Of a stretch of DNA of 6,864 nucleotides, positions 1 through 6,864 are shown piece after piece. The translations under genes were made by a program, and so were the position numbers. Each line of letters begins with the position of its first letter. Within the stretch, counting starts at the first letter, position 1. The notes under the pieces were generated by a model, which saw nothing but the letters and a program-made list of their open reading frames with translations, searched no databases and was not told where the DNA came from. The stretch spans positions 1-6,864 of the forward strand of contig JAITMI010000012.1 of the NCBI GenBank assembly GCA_031277435.1, in the 5' to 3' direction. This stretch comes from Pseudomonadales bacterium (lineage in GTDB: Bacteria; Pseudomonadota; Gammaproteobacteria; Pseudomonadales; Pseudohongiellaceae).

Positions 1-63
1 GAGGTGGAGGCGATCATGTTGTGAGGTGGATGACGCTACATGGGGAGGCTAACTATTTATGAA

Positions 64-732
64 TTACATCTTATGGATCACATCACGCAGCAAGTCCGGT
101 AAGTCGCGGTTTCCCTCAAACTGATCCATGCTCAGGACAACGTCGCGTTTCGTACCAGCGTGCTGGATATGCGGCAAGGCCAGCTTATTCACGCTAAGGT
201 CGCGGGCGATATAAAGCAAATCACGCCCGGCGGGGGATTCGTCAAAACGCTCCCACTCGATGCAATAACCTGATACTTCGGCAAGCTCACGGGTGAATTC
301 GCGTAAGGTTCGGCTGTTACCGTCACTAAATGGATGGATGTAATCGATCTCGACATAGAGCTTGCCGAGCATTTTGACGAACTCCGCCAGCTTGAGTTGC
401 GCCAGTTTTATCGGATTCGCGTCTTGCAACGCTTGATCCAGCCGCACCCGGGCGGCCTTGTCCATTGCGGAATATGCAACATTCGACGAGGCGTCTACCG
501 TCTCAAGCCGGCGAACCTTGATCCAATCATTACCAGGAGCAAGCGCCGGGCGATAGTCACCAGGGCTGACATCAGCGAAACCCAAAGCGGGTAAATCCTG
601 AAAAATACGGCGGTTGATTTCTTTCAGATGAGCGGCATCAAACTTGCCGCGCACCGGATTGAGGCGCAGTTCCGTAATCCGGTACGCGGTATGGTGCGCT
701 TCAAGGCGCTCACGTCGCTTGGATAAGGCCAT
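64..732 (-). CDS. Fic-domain protein, AMP-transferase toxin of a class I Fic toxin-antitoxin pair
   Basis: The 222-residue protein carries the Fic signature HPFSDGNSR at residues 133-141, preceded by the usual YVEIDYI strand/loop and followed by TLREF. His133 would be the catalytic base, Asp137 the Mg2+ ligand, and Asn139/Arg141 phosphate-binding residues. The N-terminal FDAAHLKEINRRIFQDL (31-47) matches the Fic helix usually written as aHLxxIHxxlFqD. Fic enzymes of this type transfer AMP from ATP to hydroxyl side chains of cytoplasmic targets; VbhT-like toxins act on DNA gyrase and topoisomerase IV, but the target here is unknown. The motif is slightly off consensus: Ser140 replaces the common Gly in GNGR. 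The ATG is 12 bases downstream of the antitoxin stop, with TAAGG overlapping that stop, so the two genes are probably co-transcribed and coupled. By eye the GC content is lower than in ftsK, which suggests acquired DNA. Family assignment is firm; toxicity is inferred. Confidence 0.9.
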   Translation of the reverse strand: MALSKRRERLEAHHTAYRITELRLNPVRGKFDAAHLKEINRRIFQDLPALGFADVSPGDYRPALAPGNDWIKVRRLETVDASSNVAYSAMDKAARVRLDQALQDANPIKLAQLKLAEFVKMLGKLYVEIDYIHPFSDGNSRTLREFTRELAEVSGYCIEWERFDESPAGRDLLYIARDLSVNKLALPHIQHAGTKRDVVLSMDQFEGNRDLPDLLRDVIHKM

Positions 733-744
733 ACCTTTCGCGCC

Positions 745-1074
745 TTACGCAAGCTCACGGACTTTACCGCCAAATTCCCGCAGTGTGATTTCACCCCTGA
801 TGAAGCGCTCAGCCTCTTTGGTATAGGCATCAGAAAGCACAAAACCCTCAAGACCAACCGAGGCTTGCGCATAGCGCACGGCATCTTCCCGCCGCCTGCG
901 TTCTTGCTCACTGATCGGCGGGGCCGCCTTACGCGCCTGCATTTGCGCAACATAGTCGCGCATCAGATCACGCAACACCTGCGCGACCGGACGCTGCTCA
1001 AGCCCGGCGGCCTCCGCGAAACTTGCGCGCAAGTCCGGCTCAACCCGGATCGTCATGCTGACTTCTTTGTGCAT
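745..1074 (-). CDS. Fic antitoxin: ribbon-helix-helix-like N-terminus plus VbhA-type inhibitory C-terminus
   Basis: This 109-residue protein lies directly upstream of the Fic gene. Residues 7-42 (MTIRVEPDLRASFAEAA..., then VAQVLRDLMRDYVAQ) look like a ribbon-helix-helix fold of the RelB/DinJ or CopG kind: a short strand, a helix, a turn and a second helix, expected to dimerise and bind the operator. A charged linker (50-63) leads to a C-terminal helical part containing SVGLEG at 72-77. This fits the class I Fic antitoxin motif (S/T)xxxE(G/N), in which the glutamate, here Glu76, blocks the gamma-phosphate position of ATP in the Fic active site. The end, RFIRGEITLREF (90-101), resembles the last helix of VbhA domains. 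The ATG at 1072-1074 is preferred because AGGGAG lies six bases upstream; the alternative ATG at Met7 has only a weak ribosome site. The protein probably both neutralises the toxin and represses the operon, which is inference from the domain make-up. Confidence 0.85.
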   Translation of the reverse strand: MHKEVSMTIRVEPDLRASFAEAAGLEQRPVAQVLRDLMRDYVAQMQARKAAPPISEQERRRREDAVRYAQASVGLEGFVLSDAYTKEAERFIRGEITLREFGGKVRELA

Positions 1075-1106
1075 AGCCCGCTCCCTATCACCAAATCAAG
1101 GAAAGT

Positions 1107-1127
1107 TGCCTGTATTGGCATTGTACA
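1107..1127 (-). promoter_or_regulatory. Possible operator and -10 box of the Fic toxin-antitoxin operon
   Basis: Upstream of the antitoxin start are two overlapping short inverted repeats: TGCC-N6-GGCA (1107-1120) and TGTA-N9-TACA (1111-1127). On the minus strand TACAAT (1125-1120) could serve as a -10 box, giving a leader of roughly 40 bases, but no good -35 hexamer lies 16-18 bases further upstream. A second weak pair, TTCAAT (1179-1174) and TAAAGT (1156-1151), has 17-base spacing. An operator here would suit a ribbon-helix-helix repressor. The repeats are short, so this is tentative. The rest of the ftsK-antitoxin gap (1075-1188) shows no clear terminator. Confidence 0.25.
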
Positions 1128-1188
1128 TCAGAAGAAATCGCAGAGCGGCTACTTTAAGAACCAACGATAACCCATTGAACTTTATCAA

Positions 1189-3549
1189 CTATCTCACCGG
1201 CGGCGGCGCCAACACCTCGCGGTTGCCGTTGCTGTTGGTGGAGGATACTACGCCGGCCATTTCCATTGCTTCGATCATGCGGGCGGCGCGGTTGTAGCCG
1301 ATGCGGAGTTTGCGTTGGACGGAGGAGATGGAGGCTTTGCGGGATTCGGTGACGAAGCGCACGGCTTCGTCGTAGAGGGCGTCGTCTTCTTCGGCGCTGC
1401 CTTCGCCGTCGCCGTCGTCGCCGCCGAGGCCGGGCACGCCGGCGCCGGCGCTTTCGCTGGTGATGGAGTCGATGTAGACCGGCTCGCCGCGGGCTTTCCA
1501 GTCGGCGACGACGCGGTGCACTTCTTCGTCGGCGACGAAGGCGCCGTGGACGCGCTGGGATACGCCGCCGCCGGGTGGCAGAAACAGCATGTCGCCGTGG
1601 CCTAAGAGTTGTTCGGCGCCGCCTTCGCCCAGAATGGTGCGCGAGTCGATTTTGGACTGCACCATGAACGACAAACGGGTGGGAATGTTGGCCTTGATGA
1701 GGCCGGTGAGCACGTCCACCGAGGGGCGCTGGGTGGCCAGAATCAGGTGGATGCCGGCGGCGCGGGCTTTTTGCGCGATGCGGGCGATGAGCTCTTCCAC
1801 CTTTTTGCCCACCACCATCATCATGTCGGCGAGTTCGTCCACCACCACCACGATCACCGGCAGTTCTTCGAGTTCCTCGCGCTGTTGGCCTTCAAGGTCC
1901 AGCATCGGGTCGGGCCGCCAGAGCGGGTCGAGCAAGGGTTCGCCTGCGGTGATGGCGTCGGCCACTTTTTTGTTGAAGCCGGCCAGGTTGCGCACGCCGA
2001 GGTGCGACATCAATTTGTAACGCCGTTCCATTTCCGCCACGCACCAGCGCAGGCCGTTGGCGGCGTCCTTCATGTCGGTGATGACGGGGGTGAGCAGATG
2101 CGGAATGCCGTCGTAGACCGACAGTTCCAGCATCTTGGGGTCGATCATGATGAGGCGCACGTCGCGCGGGGTGGATTTGAACAGGATGCTGAGAATCATC
2201 GCGTTGATGCCCACCGACTTGCCCGAGCCCGTGGTACCGGCCACCAAAAGGTGCGGCATTTTCGCCAAATCCACCACCACCGGATGCCCGCCGATGTCGT
2301 GGCCAAGCGCCATGCTGACCGGCGAGCGCGCGTTGTCGAATTCGGGCGAGCTCAGCACTTCGCCGAGCGCGATCATGTCTTTTTTCTCGTTGGGAATTTC
2401 GATGCCGATCACGGTCTTGCCGGGGATCACCTCCACCACGCGCAGGCTTGGCACCGCCAGCGAGCGCGCCAAGTCCTTCACCAGGTTGCTGATGCGGCTG
2501 ACCTTGATGCCGGGCGCCGGCTGCACTTCAAAGCGGGTGATGACCGGGCCGGGGTTGATCGCCACCACGTCGATGTCGATGCCAAAATCCTTGAGCTTGA
2601 TTTCCAAGAGGCGCGACATGGCCTCCAGCGCCTCGGCGGAATAGCCGAGTTTTTTGTTCACATCCCAGGGGTTGAGCAGCTCGAACGAGGGCAGCTCGCC
2701 CACCACCGGGGCCTCGAACAGCTTGCCTTGTTTTTCTTTTTGCTTGTCTTTTTGCGCGCGCTTGCTGGTTTCCTTGAGCGTGGGTTCCTGGCGCAGAGGC
2801 GCAATTTCGATCGGCTGGCGCTTGCGTTCCTTTTCGGCGAACTGCTCGAAGGCTTCGCGCCGCTGCCGCGCCAGTTGCTGTGCTTCGCGCGCCGCGCGCT
2901 GTTCTTCCTGGCGGCGCTGGCGCTGAAGTTCCAGCCGCTCCCAGGCGCGCAGGCACCATAGGCCCAAAGTATCGGCCAGCCGCAGCCAGGATAGCCCAAG
3001 CCCCAGCGTCAACCCCAAAAACAATAGCGTGAGAAACACCAGCGTGGAGCCGATCAGATCCAGCACCGGCAAGGTCATGGCGCTCAGTTCCGCGCCCAAT
3101 AAACCGCCAGCGCTGGCCTGCAAGGCGGTACCGCGAAAGTGCATACTGGCGAGCGCCGCGGCGCTGAACACGAGCAGCACCAAACCCGCCAGCCGCAGGC
3201 CCAACAGTTCCCAATCCATCGCCACCGGGCGATGGCGTTCATGGAAAATCGCCAGCGCCTTGTACAAAAGCAGTAGCGGGAAAAGATAAGCGAGATAACC
3301 AAAGAGCAGCAGCAACACATCCGCCAGCCAGGCGCCGCTGAGCCCCACGAAATTGCTGACGCCGCCATTGCCGGTGCGCGACCAGCCGGGGTCTTGCGGC
3401 GAATAGGAATAAATGGCCAAGAACAGATACACGCCCAAGGCCAATAACACGATCATCAGCCCTTCGAGCAAAAACAGCCGCCGCAGCCCTTGCGCGGGCG
3501 CCGGTTCTGGCTGCTTGCGAGTCTTGTCCTTGGTTATGCTTACCGCCAC
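1189..3549 (-). CDS. ftsK: DNA translocase FtsK
   Basis: FtsK is a membrane-anchored hexameric ATPase at the division septum. It pumps the terminus region of the chromosome and activates XerCD recombination at dif. The 786-residue protein has hydrophobic segments near 26-47, 74-100, 117-136 and 165-187, then a charged, Arg/Gln/Glu-rich and probably coiled-coil linker (205-280). The motor follows, with Walker A GTTGSGKS (438-445) and Walker B VIVVVVDE ending at Asp571-Glu572. An acidic, Gly-rich spacer (703-723) precedes the C-terminal gamma winged-helix domain (about 724-775, with [20 protein letters not shown]) that reads KOPS sites. It is much shorter than E. coli FtsK (about 1,330) because the linker is short; Pseudomonas-type proteins are near 800. 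The start is a GTG at 3549-3547: the frame is closed by TAA only eight codons upstream with no other start between. The ribosome site is weak (TGGA). The gene diverges from trxB. Confidence 0.97.
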   Translation of the reverse strand: MAVSITKDKTRKQPEPAPAQGLRRLFLLEGLMIVLLALGVYLFLAIYSYSPQDPGWSRTGNGGVSNFVGLSGAWLADVLLLLFGYLAYLFPLLLLYKALAIFHERHRPVAMDWELLGLRLAGLVLLVFSAAALASMHFRGTALQASAGGLLGAELSAMTLPVLDLIGSTLVFLTLLFLGLTLGLGLSWLRLADTLGLWCLRAWERLELQRQRRQEEQRAAREAQQLARQRREAFEQFAEKERKRQPIEIAPLRQEPTLKETSKRAQKDKQKEKQGKLFEAPVVGELPSFELLNPWDVNKKLGYSAEALEAMSRLLEIKLKDFGIDIDVVAINPGPVITRFEVQPAPGIKVSRISNLVKDLARSLAVPSLRVVEVIPGKTVIGIEIPNEKKDMIALGEVLSSPEFDNARSPVSMALGHDIGGHPVVVDLAKMPHLLVAGTTGSGKSVGINAMILSILFKSTPRDVRLIMIDPKMLELSVYDGIPHLLTPVITDMKDAANGLRWCVAEMERRYKLMSHLGVRNLAGFNKKVADAITAGEPLLDPLWRPDPMLDLEGQQREELEELPVIVVVVDELADMMMVVGKKVEELIARIAQKARAAGIHLILATQRPSVDVLTGLIKANIPTRLSFMVQSKIDSRTILGEGGAEQLLGHGDMLFLPPGGGVSQRVHGAFVADEEVHRVVADWKARGEPVYIDSITSESAGAGVPGLGGDDGDGEGSAEEDDALYDEAVRFVTESRKASISSVQRKLRIGYNRAARMIEAMEMAGVVSSTNSNGNREVLAPPPVR

Positions 3550-3621
3550 TGTTGATCCACGAGGTTTATTTTATCCACGGCGCCGTGCCGCGAAAGTTCA
3601 GCCTCGCGCCCGCGCCCCCAA

Positions 3622-3643
3622 GCGCTTCTCAAAAACGAAGCGC
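3622..3643. repeat. Inverted repeat in the ftsK-trxB divergent region
   Basis: GCGCTTC (3622-3628) and GAAGCGC (3637-3643) are perfect seven-base arms around an eight-base A-rich centre. They lie about 73 bases upstream of the ftsK start and about 130 upstream of trxB. Just beyond the arm, minus-strand TATGAT (3651-3646) could be an ftsK -10 box, but no convincing -35 accompanies it. A smaller repeat, CCGC-ATTA-GCGG, sits at 3661-3672. The element could be an operator shared by the two genes or a hairpin in the ftsK leader. No LexA box (CTGT-N8-ACAG) was found. Confidence 0.45.
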
Positions 3644-3669
3644 GTATCATAAACTGTTAGCCGCATTAG

Positions 3670-5455
<1,786 letters not shown>

Positions 5456-5459
<4 letters not shown>

Positions 5460-6163
5460 GTTCATTGAAGGATTTGCGACTGTTCACCACTCAGCCTCAC
5501 CACTGTAGTTATCTCAGTGGCGAACTGGCGCAAACCCTGTTCATCGACCCCGCGTTCCAATTGGACAAAAGCGCCAACTCGCGCCTGACCGAACTCGGCT
5601 TCCGCCGCAGCGGCGCGCATGTCTACCGCCCCAACTGCCGCCAGTGCCGCCAATGTATTTCCTGCCGCATCCCGGTGGCCCGCTTCAGCGAAAACCGCCG
5701 CTTCAAGCGCATCCTCAAACGCAACGCCGACCTGCGCGTAAGCGAACTGGCTGACATCAGCGGCCACGAGCCCTACCTTTTGTACAAGCACTACATCAAC
5801 GTGCGCCACGCCGACGGCGACATGTTCCCAGCCTCGCCCGAACAATACGCCTCGTTCCTGCTACAGCGCTGCGAAGGCACCCGCTACTACGCGATGCACC
5901 AGGGCGAACGCCTGGTAGGAGTGATGGTGAGCGATGAGCTCAACAACGGGCTTTCCGCCGTCTATACCTTTTACGACCCGCTGCAAGAAGCCCGCTCGCT
6001 CGGCACCTTCGCCATTTTGTGGCAGATCGAACAAGCCCGGCGCCTGGGGCTCGACTATCTCTACCTCGGCTACTGGATCCGCGACTCGCACAAGATGAAT
6101 TACAAGATCCACTTCCGCCCCCTGGAGCTTTTAATAAGGCAAGAGTGGCTACTCTTCGACTAA
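5456..6163 (+). CDS. bpt: Aspartate/glutamate leucyltransferase (Bpt, arginyl-transferase family)
   Basis: Bpt belongs to the ATE1 family, but the bacterial enzymes move Leu, not Arg, from Leu-tRNA onto N-terminal Asp or Glu, producing substrates for ClpS/ClpAP. The 235-residue protein has the N-terminal HHCSYLSGE block (15-23) and a cysteine cluster at Cys61, Cys64, Cys67 and Cys70. The C-terminal acyltransferase half includes RHADGDMF (117-124), GERLVGVMVSD (150-160), SAVYTFYDP (167-175), SLGTFAILWQI (181-191) and LYLGYWIRDSHKMNYKIHF (202-220), ending PLELL. The start is the ATG at 5456, inside ATGA, which overlaps the aat stop; the frame stays open further upstream but that part runs inside aat. 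The length is normal for the family. Cys70 adds a fourth cysteine to a CxxCxxC arrangement. The pairing with aat places both leucyl-transferases in one operon. Older annotations call this gene ate. Confidence 0.95.
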
Positions 6164-6201
6164 AAGCCCCGCCACCCAAGCCTTGCACGCCGCGCTTTCT
6201 T

Positions 6202-6230
6202 TTGCCATAGCGGGCAATTTCGGGCAAAAT
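6202..6230 (+). promoter_or_regulatory. Candidate sigma70 promoter for infA
   Basis: TTGCCA (6202-6207, five of six matches to the -35 consensus) is followed after exactly 17 bases by CAAAAT (6225-6230, four of six matches to the -10). Transcription would begin near 6237, giving a leader of about 30 bases before the infA ATG. It lies in the 104-base gap after bpt, so infA can be made independently of the trxB operon. The -10 sits in a small direct repeat of CGGGCAA (6211-6217 and 6221-6227). Confidence 0.45.
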
Positions 6231-6267
6231 GCGCCCCTTTTTCCTGATACCCCATCGGCACCCCTGC

Positions 6268-6486
6268 ATGGCCAAAGAAGATCAGATCGAAATGGATGGT
6301 GAAGTGATCGACACACTTCCCAACACCATGTTCCGCGTAAAGCTGGACAACGGCCACATCGTCACCGCGCACATCTCCGGCAAGATGCGCAAAAATTACA
6401 TCCGCATCCTCACTGGCGACAAAGTCAAAGTCGAACTCACTCCTTACGATCTCACCAAGGGGCGCATTACATTCAGGGCGCGCTGA
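6268..6486 (+). CDS. infA: Translation initiation factor IF-1
   Basis: IF-1 binds the A site of the 30S subunit and assists IF-2 and IF-3 during initiation. The 72-residue protein is a single S1-like OB fold and nearly matches the known family across its length: [20 protein letters not shown] at the start, [20 protein letters not shown] (32-51) in the middle, then [20 protein letters not shown] (52-71 when counted with the conserved core) and a GRITFRAR ending. The sequence favours the gammaproteobacterial form. The frame is open from an upstream ATG at 6229, but MAKED is the conserved start and that region overlaps the candidate promoter. No strong Shine-Dalgarno sequence precedes the ATG (GGCACCCCTGC). 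It follows bpt in the same direction, and the adjacent minus-strand gene remnant is convergent with it. Confidence 0.97.
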   Translation: MAKEDQIEMDGEVIDTLPNTMFRVKLDNGHIVTAHISGKMRKNYIRILTGDKVKVELTPYDLTKGRITFRAR

Positions 6487-6521
6487 GGCGCGGCGCTTGT
6501 GCCGAGTGAGGCGCGCTCTTT
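6478..6521 (+). terminator. Possible weak terminator after infA
   Basis: GCGCGC (6478-6483, spanning the last infA codons) can pair with GCGCGC (6511-6516), enclosing an inner stem CGGC-GCTTGT-GCCG (6491-6504); TCTTT follows. The T-tract is poor and the stem has internal unpaired bases, so termination may be inefficient or need Rho. The structure lies between the convergent infA and antitoxin remnant. Confidence 0.3.
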
Positions 6522-6525
6522 GGAA

Positions 6526-6782
6526 TCATTTGACTGGGCTATCCTCGATATCCGGGAACTGATCTTGCGGCTCAAGCGGCGGTTCTTTTTTCCACGCGGC
6601 CAAGAGTTCAATGATGTTGCCTGGTTTGCTCACCGGCTCGGTGATGAGTTTTGCCCCTCACGGCGAATCAAAACGCGGTCTCCCGGCAACTCGAATTCAG
6701 CGGGAATTCGTACCGCTTGGCTGCGGTTATTGCGGAACAGCTTAGCTTCCTTGGGTTTGGAAAGTGGCAATGACATAGGCAT
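6526..6782 (-). pseudogene. Frameshifted VapB-type (AbrB/MazE fold) antitoxin, no toxin partner
   Basis: Read on the minus strand from ATG at 6782-6780, the product begins MPMSLPLSKPKEAKLF and continues RNNRSQAVRIPAEFELPGDR, then VLIRREG. This is a clear swapped-hairpin AbrB-type N-terminus as in VapB antitoxins (AKLFxxGxSQAVRLPxEF). At the G-run opposite 6654-6657 the frame breaks: the start frame ends at TGA 6632-6630 after 50 residues, while the shifted frame continues as AKLITEPVSKPGNIIELLAA and ends with FPDIEDSPVK at stop 6528-6526. Restoring one G gives about 85 residues, a normal VapB size, and the late part (INIL/ELLAAW, acidic DIED) is the usual toxin-binding tail. GGAGG (6795-6791) is eight bases before the ATG. 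No PIN-domain vapC follows; only the infA end lies beyond. A sequencing indel in the G-run is the main alternative to true decay. Confidence 0.8.
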
Positions 6783-6799
6783 CGGCGTGGCCTCCAATA

Positions 6800-6822
6800 T
6801 ATATGCCAAACTGTATATGCCA
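6800..6822. repeat. Direct repeat TATATGCCA upstream of the antitoxin remnant, likely operator
   Basis: TATATGCCA occurs at 6800-6808 and 6814-6822, a 14-base period with five bases between copies. On the minus strand the repeats cover the -10 to start region of the antitoxin remnant, where an autorepressing antitoxin would bind. AT-rich sequence stands out here against GC-rich surroundings. Operator function is inferred. Confidence 0.45.
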
Positions 6823-6838
6823 CATTCGCGGGAATCAA
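6810..6838 (-). promoter_or_regulatory. Candidate promoter of the antitoxin remnant
   Basis: On the minus strand TTGATT (6838-6833, four of six) and TACAGT (6815-6810, four of six) are 17 bases apart. Transcription would begin near 6803, leaving about 20 bases before the ATG with the GGAGG ribosome site inside that leader. The -10 overlaps the TATATGCCA repeats. Matches are modest. Confidence 0.3.
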
Positions 6839-6841
6839 GTT

Positions 6842-6864
6842 CCCTCCCCCGCGTGCGGGGGAGG
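6842..6864. repeat. GC-rich hairpin cut by the right edge (REP-like or terminator stem)
   Basis: CCTCCCCCG (6843-6851) pairs perfectly with CGGGGGAGG (6856-6864) around the four-base CGTG; the preceding C6842 suggests at least one more pair beyond the window. Stems of the form CCCTCCCC...GGGGAGGG are common as dispersed intergenic palindromes in proteobacterial genomes. It could instead be the stem of a transcription terminator for a gene to the right. The cut edge prevents a choice. Confidence 0.6.

Noticed and set aside
1..24. Possible end of a plus-strand gene (reading EVEAIML then stop)
   Set aside because: Seven codons are too few to support a call; positions 1-63 otherwise hold only a GAGGTGGA direct repeat (1-8 and 23-30) and nothing recognisable.
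1609..2961. A 450-codon open frame on the plus strand antisense to ftsK
   Set aside because: It is rich in His, Gly, Ala and Asp in the pattern of a GC-rich gene read backwards, resembles no family, and lies fully inside a well-supported ftsK.
6229..6267. Longer infA start at the upstream ATG, adding 13 residues
   Set aside because: IF-1 proteins begin at MAKED; the added residues are not conserved and overlap the candidate promoter and leader.
6842..6849. CCCTCCCC matches the reverse complement of a KOPS site (GGGNAGGG)
   Set aside because: A single match inside a GC-rich palindrome is expected by chance; polarity and enrichment cannot be judged from one site.
6838..6864. Hairpin at the right edge resembles the core of a type I-E CRISPR repeat
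   Set aside because: There is only one copy, cut by the edge, with no spacer-repeat period visible and no cas gene in the window.

Overview
The window reads as a chromosome segment of a GC-rich gammaproteobacterium. The core block has ftsK on the minus strand, diverging from trxB, aat, bpt and infA on the plus strand. From family knowledge, this neighbourhood is typical of Gammaproteobacteria: Pseudomonas has ftsK / trxB-aat-ate-infA, and E. coli keeps infA-aat-(cydCD)-trxB-(lrp)-ftsK-lolA. The genus cannot be named from the sequence alone.

Layout. 64-1074 (minus): a two-gene toxin-antitoxin module, with a Fic-domain AMP-transferase toxin and, just upstream, its antitoxin, which appears to join a ribbon-helix-helix DNA-binding half to a VbhA-type inhibitory half. 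1189-3549 (minus): the DNA translocase ftsK. 3550-3771: a 222-base divergent intergenic region with small repeats. 3772-6163 (plus): trxB, aat and bpt packed with 4-base stop/start overlaps, so very probably one translationally coupled operon. 6164-6267: a gap with a plausible sigma70 promoter. 6268-6486: infA. 6526-6782 (minus): a frameshifted VapB-type antitoxin remnant with no vapC next to it. 6842-6864: a strong GC-rich hairpin that runs off the right edge.

How the genes work together. TrxB keeps thioredoxin reduced. Aat and Bpt are the two bacterial leucyl-transferases of the N-degron pathway, marking proteins with N-terminal Lys/Arg (Aat) or Asp/Glu (Bpt) for ClpS/ClpAP. IF-1 is an essential initiation factor. 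FtsK moves the terminus region of the chromosome at division. The accessory material sits at both ends of this core block. The position downstream of ftsK, where lolA is often found, holds the Fic module. The position after infA, where clpAS lies nearby in several relatives, holds the dead antitoxin. The most interesting part is the Fic module, because of its two-domain antitoxin and a variant Fic motif. I see no CRISPR array, tRNA, rRNA, insertion sequence or phage gene.
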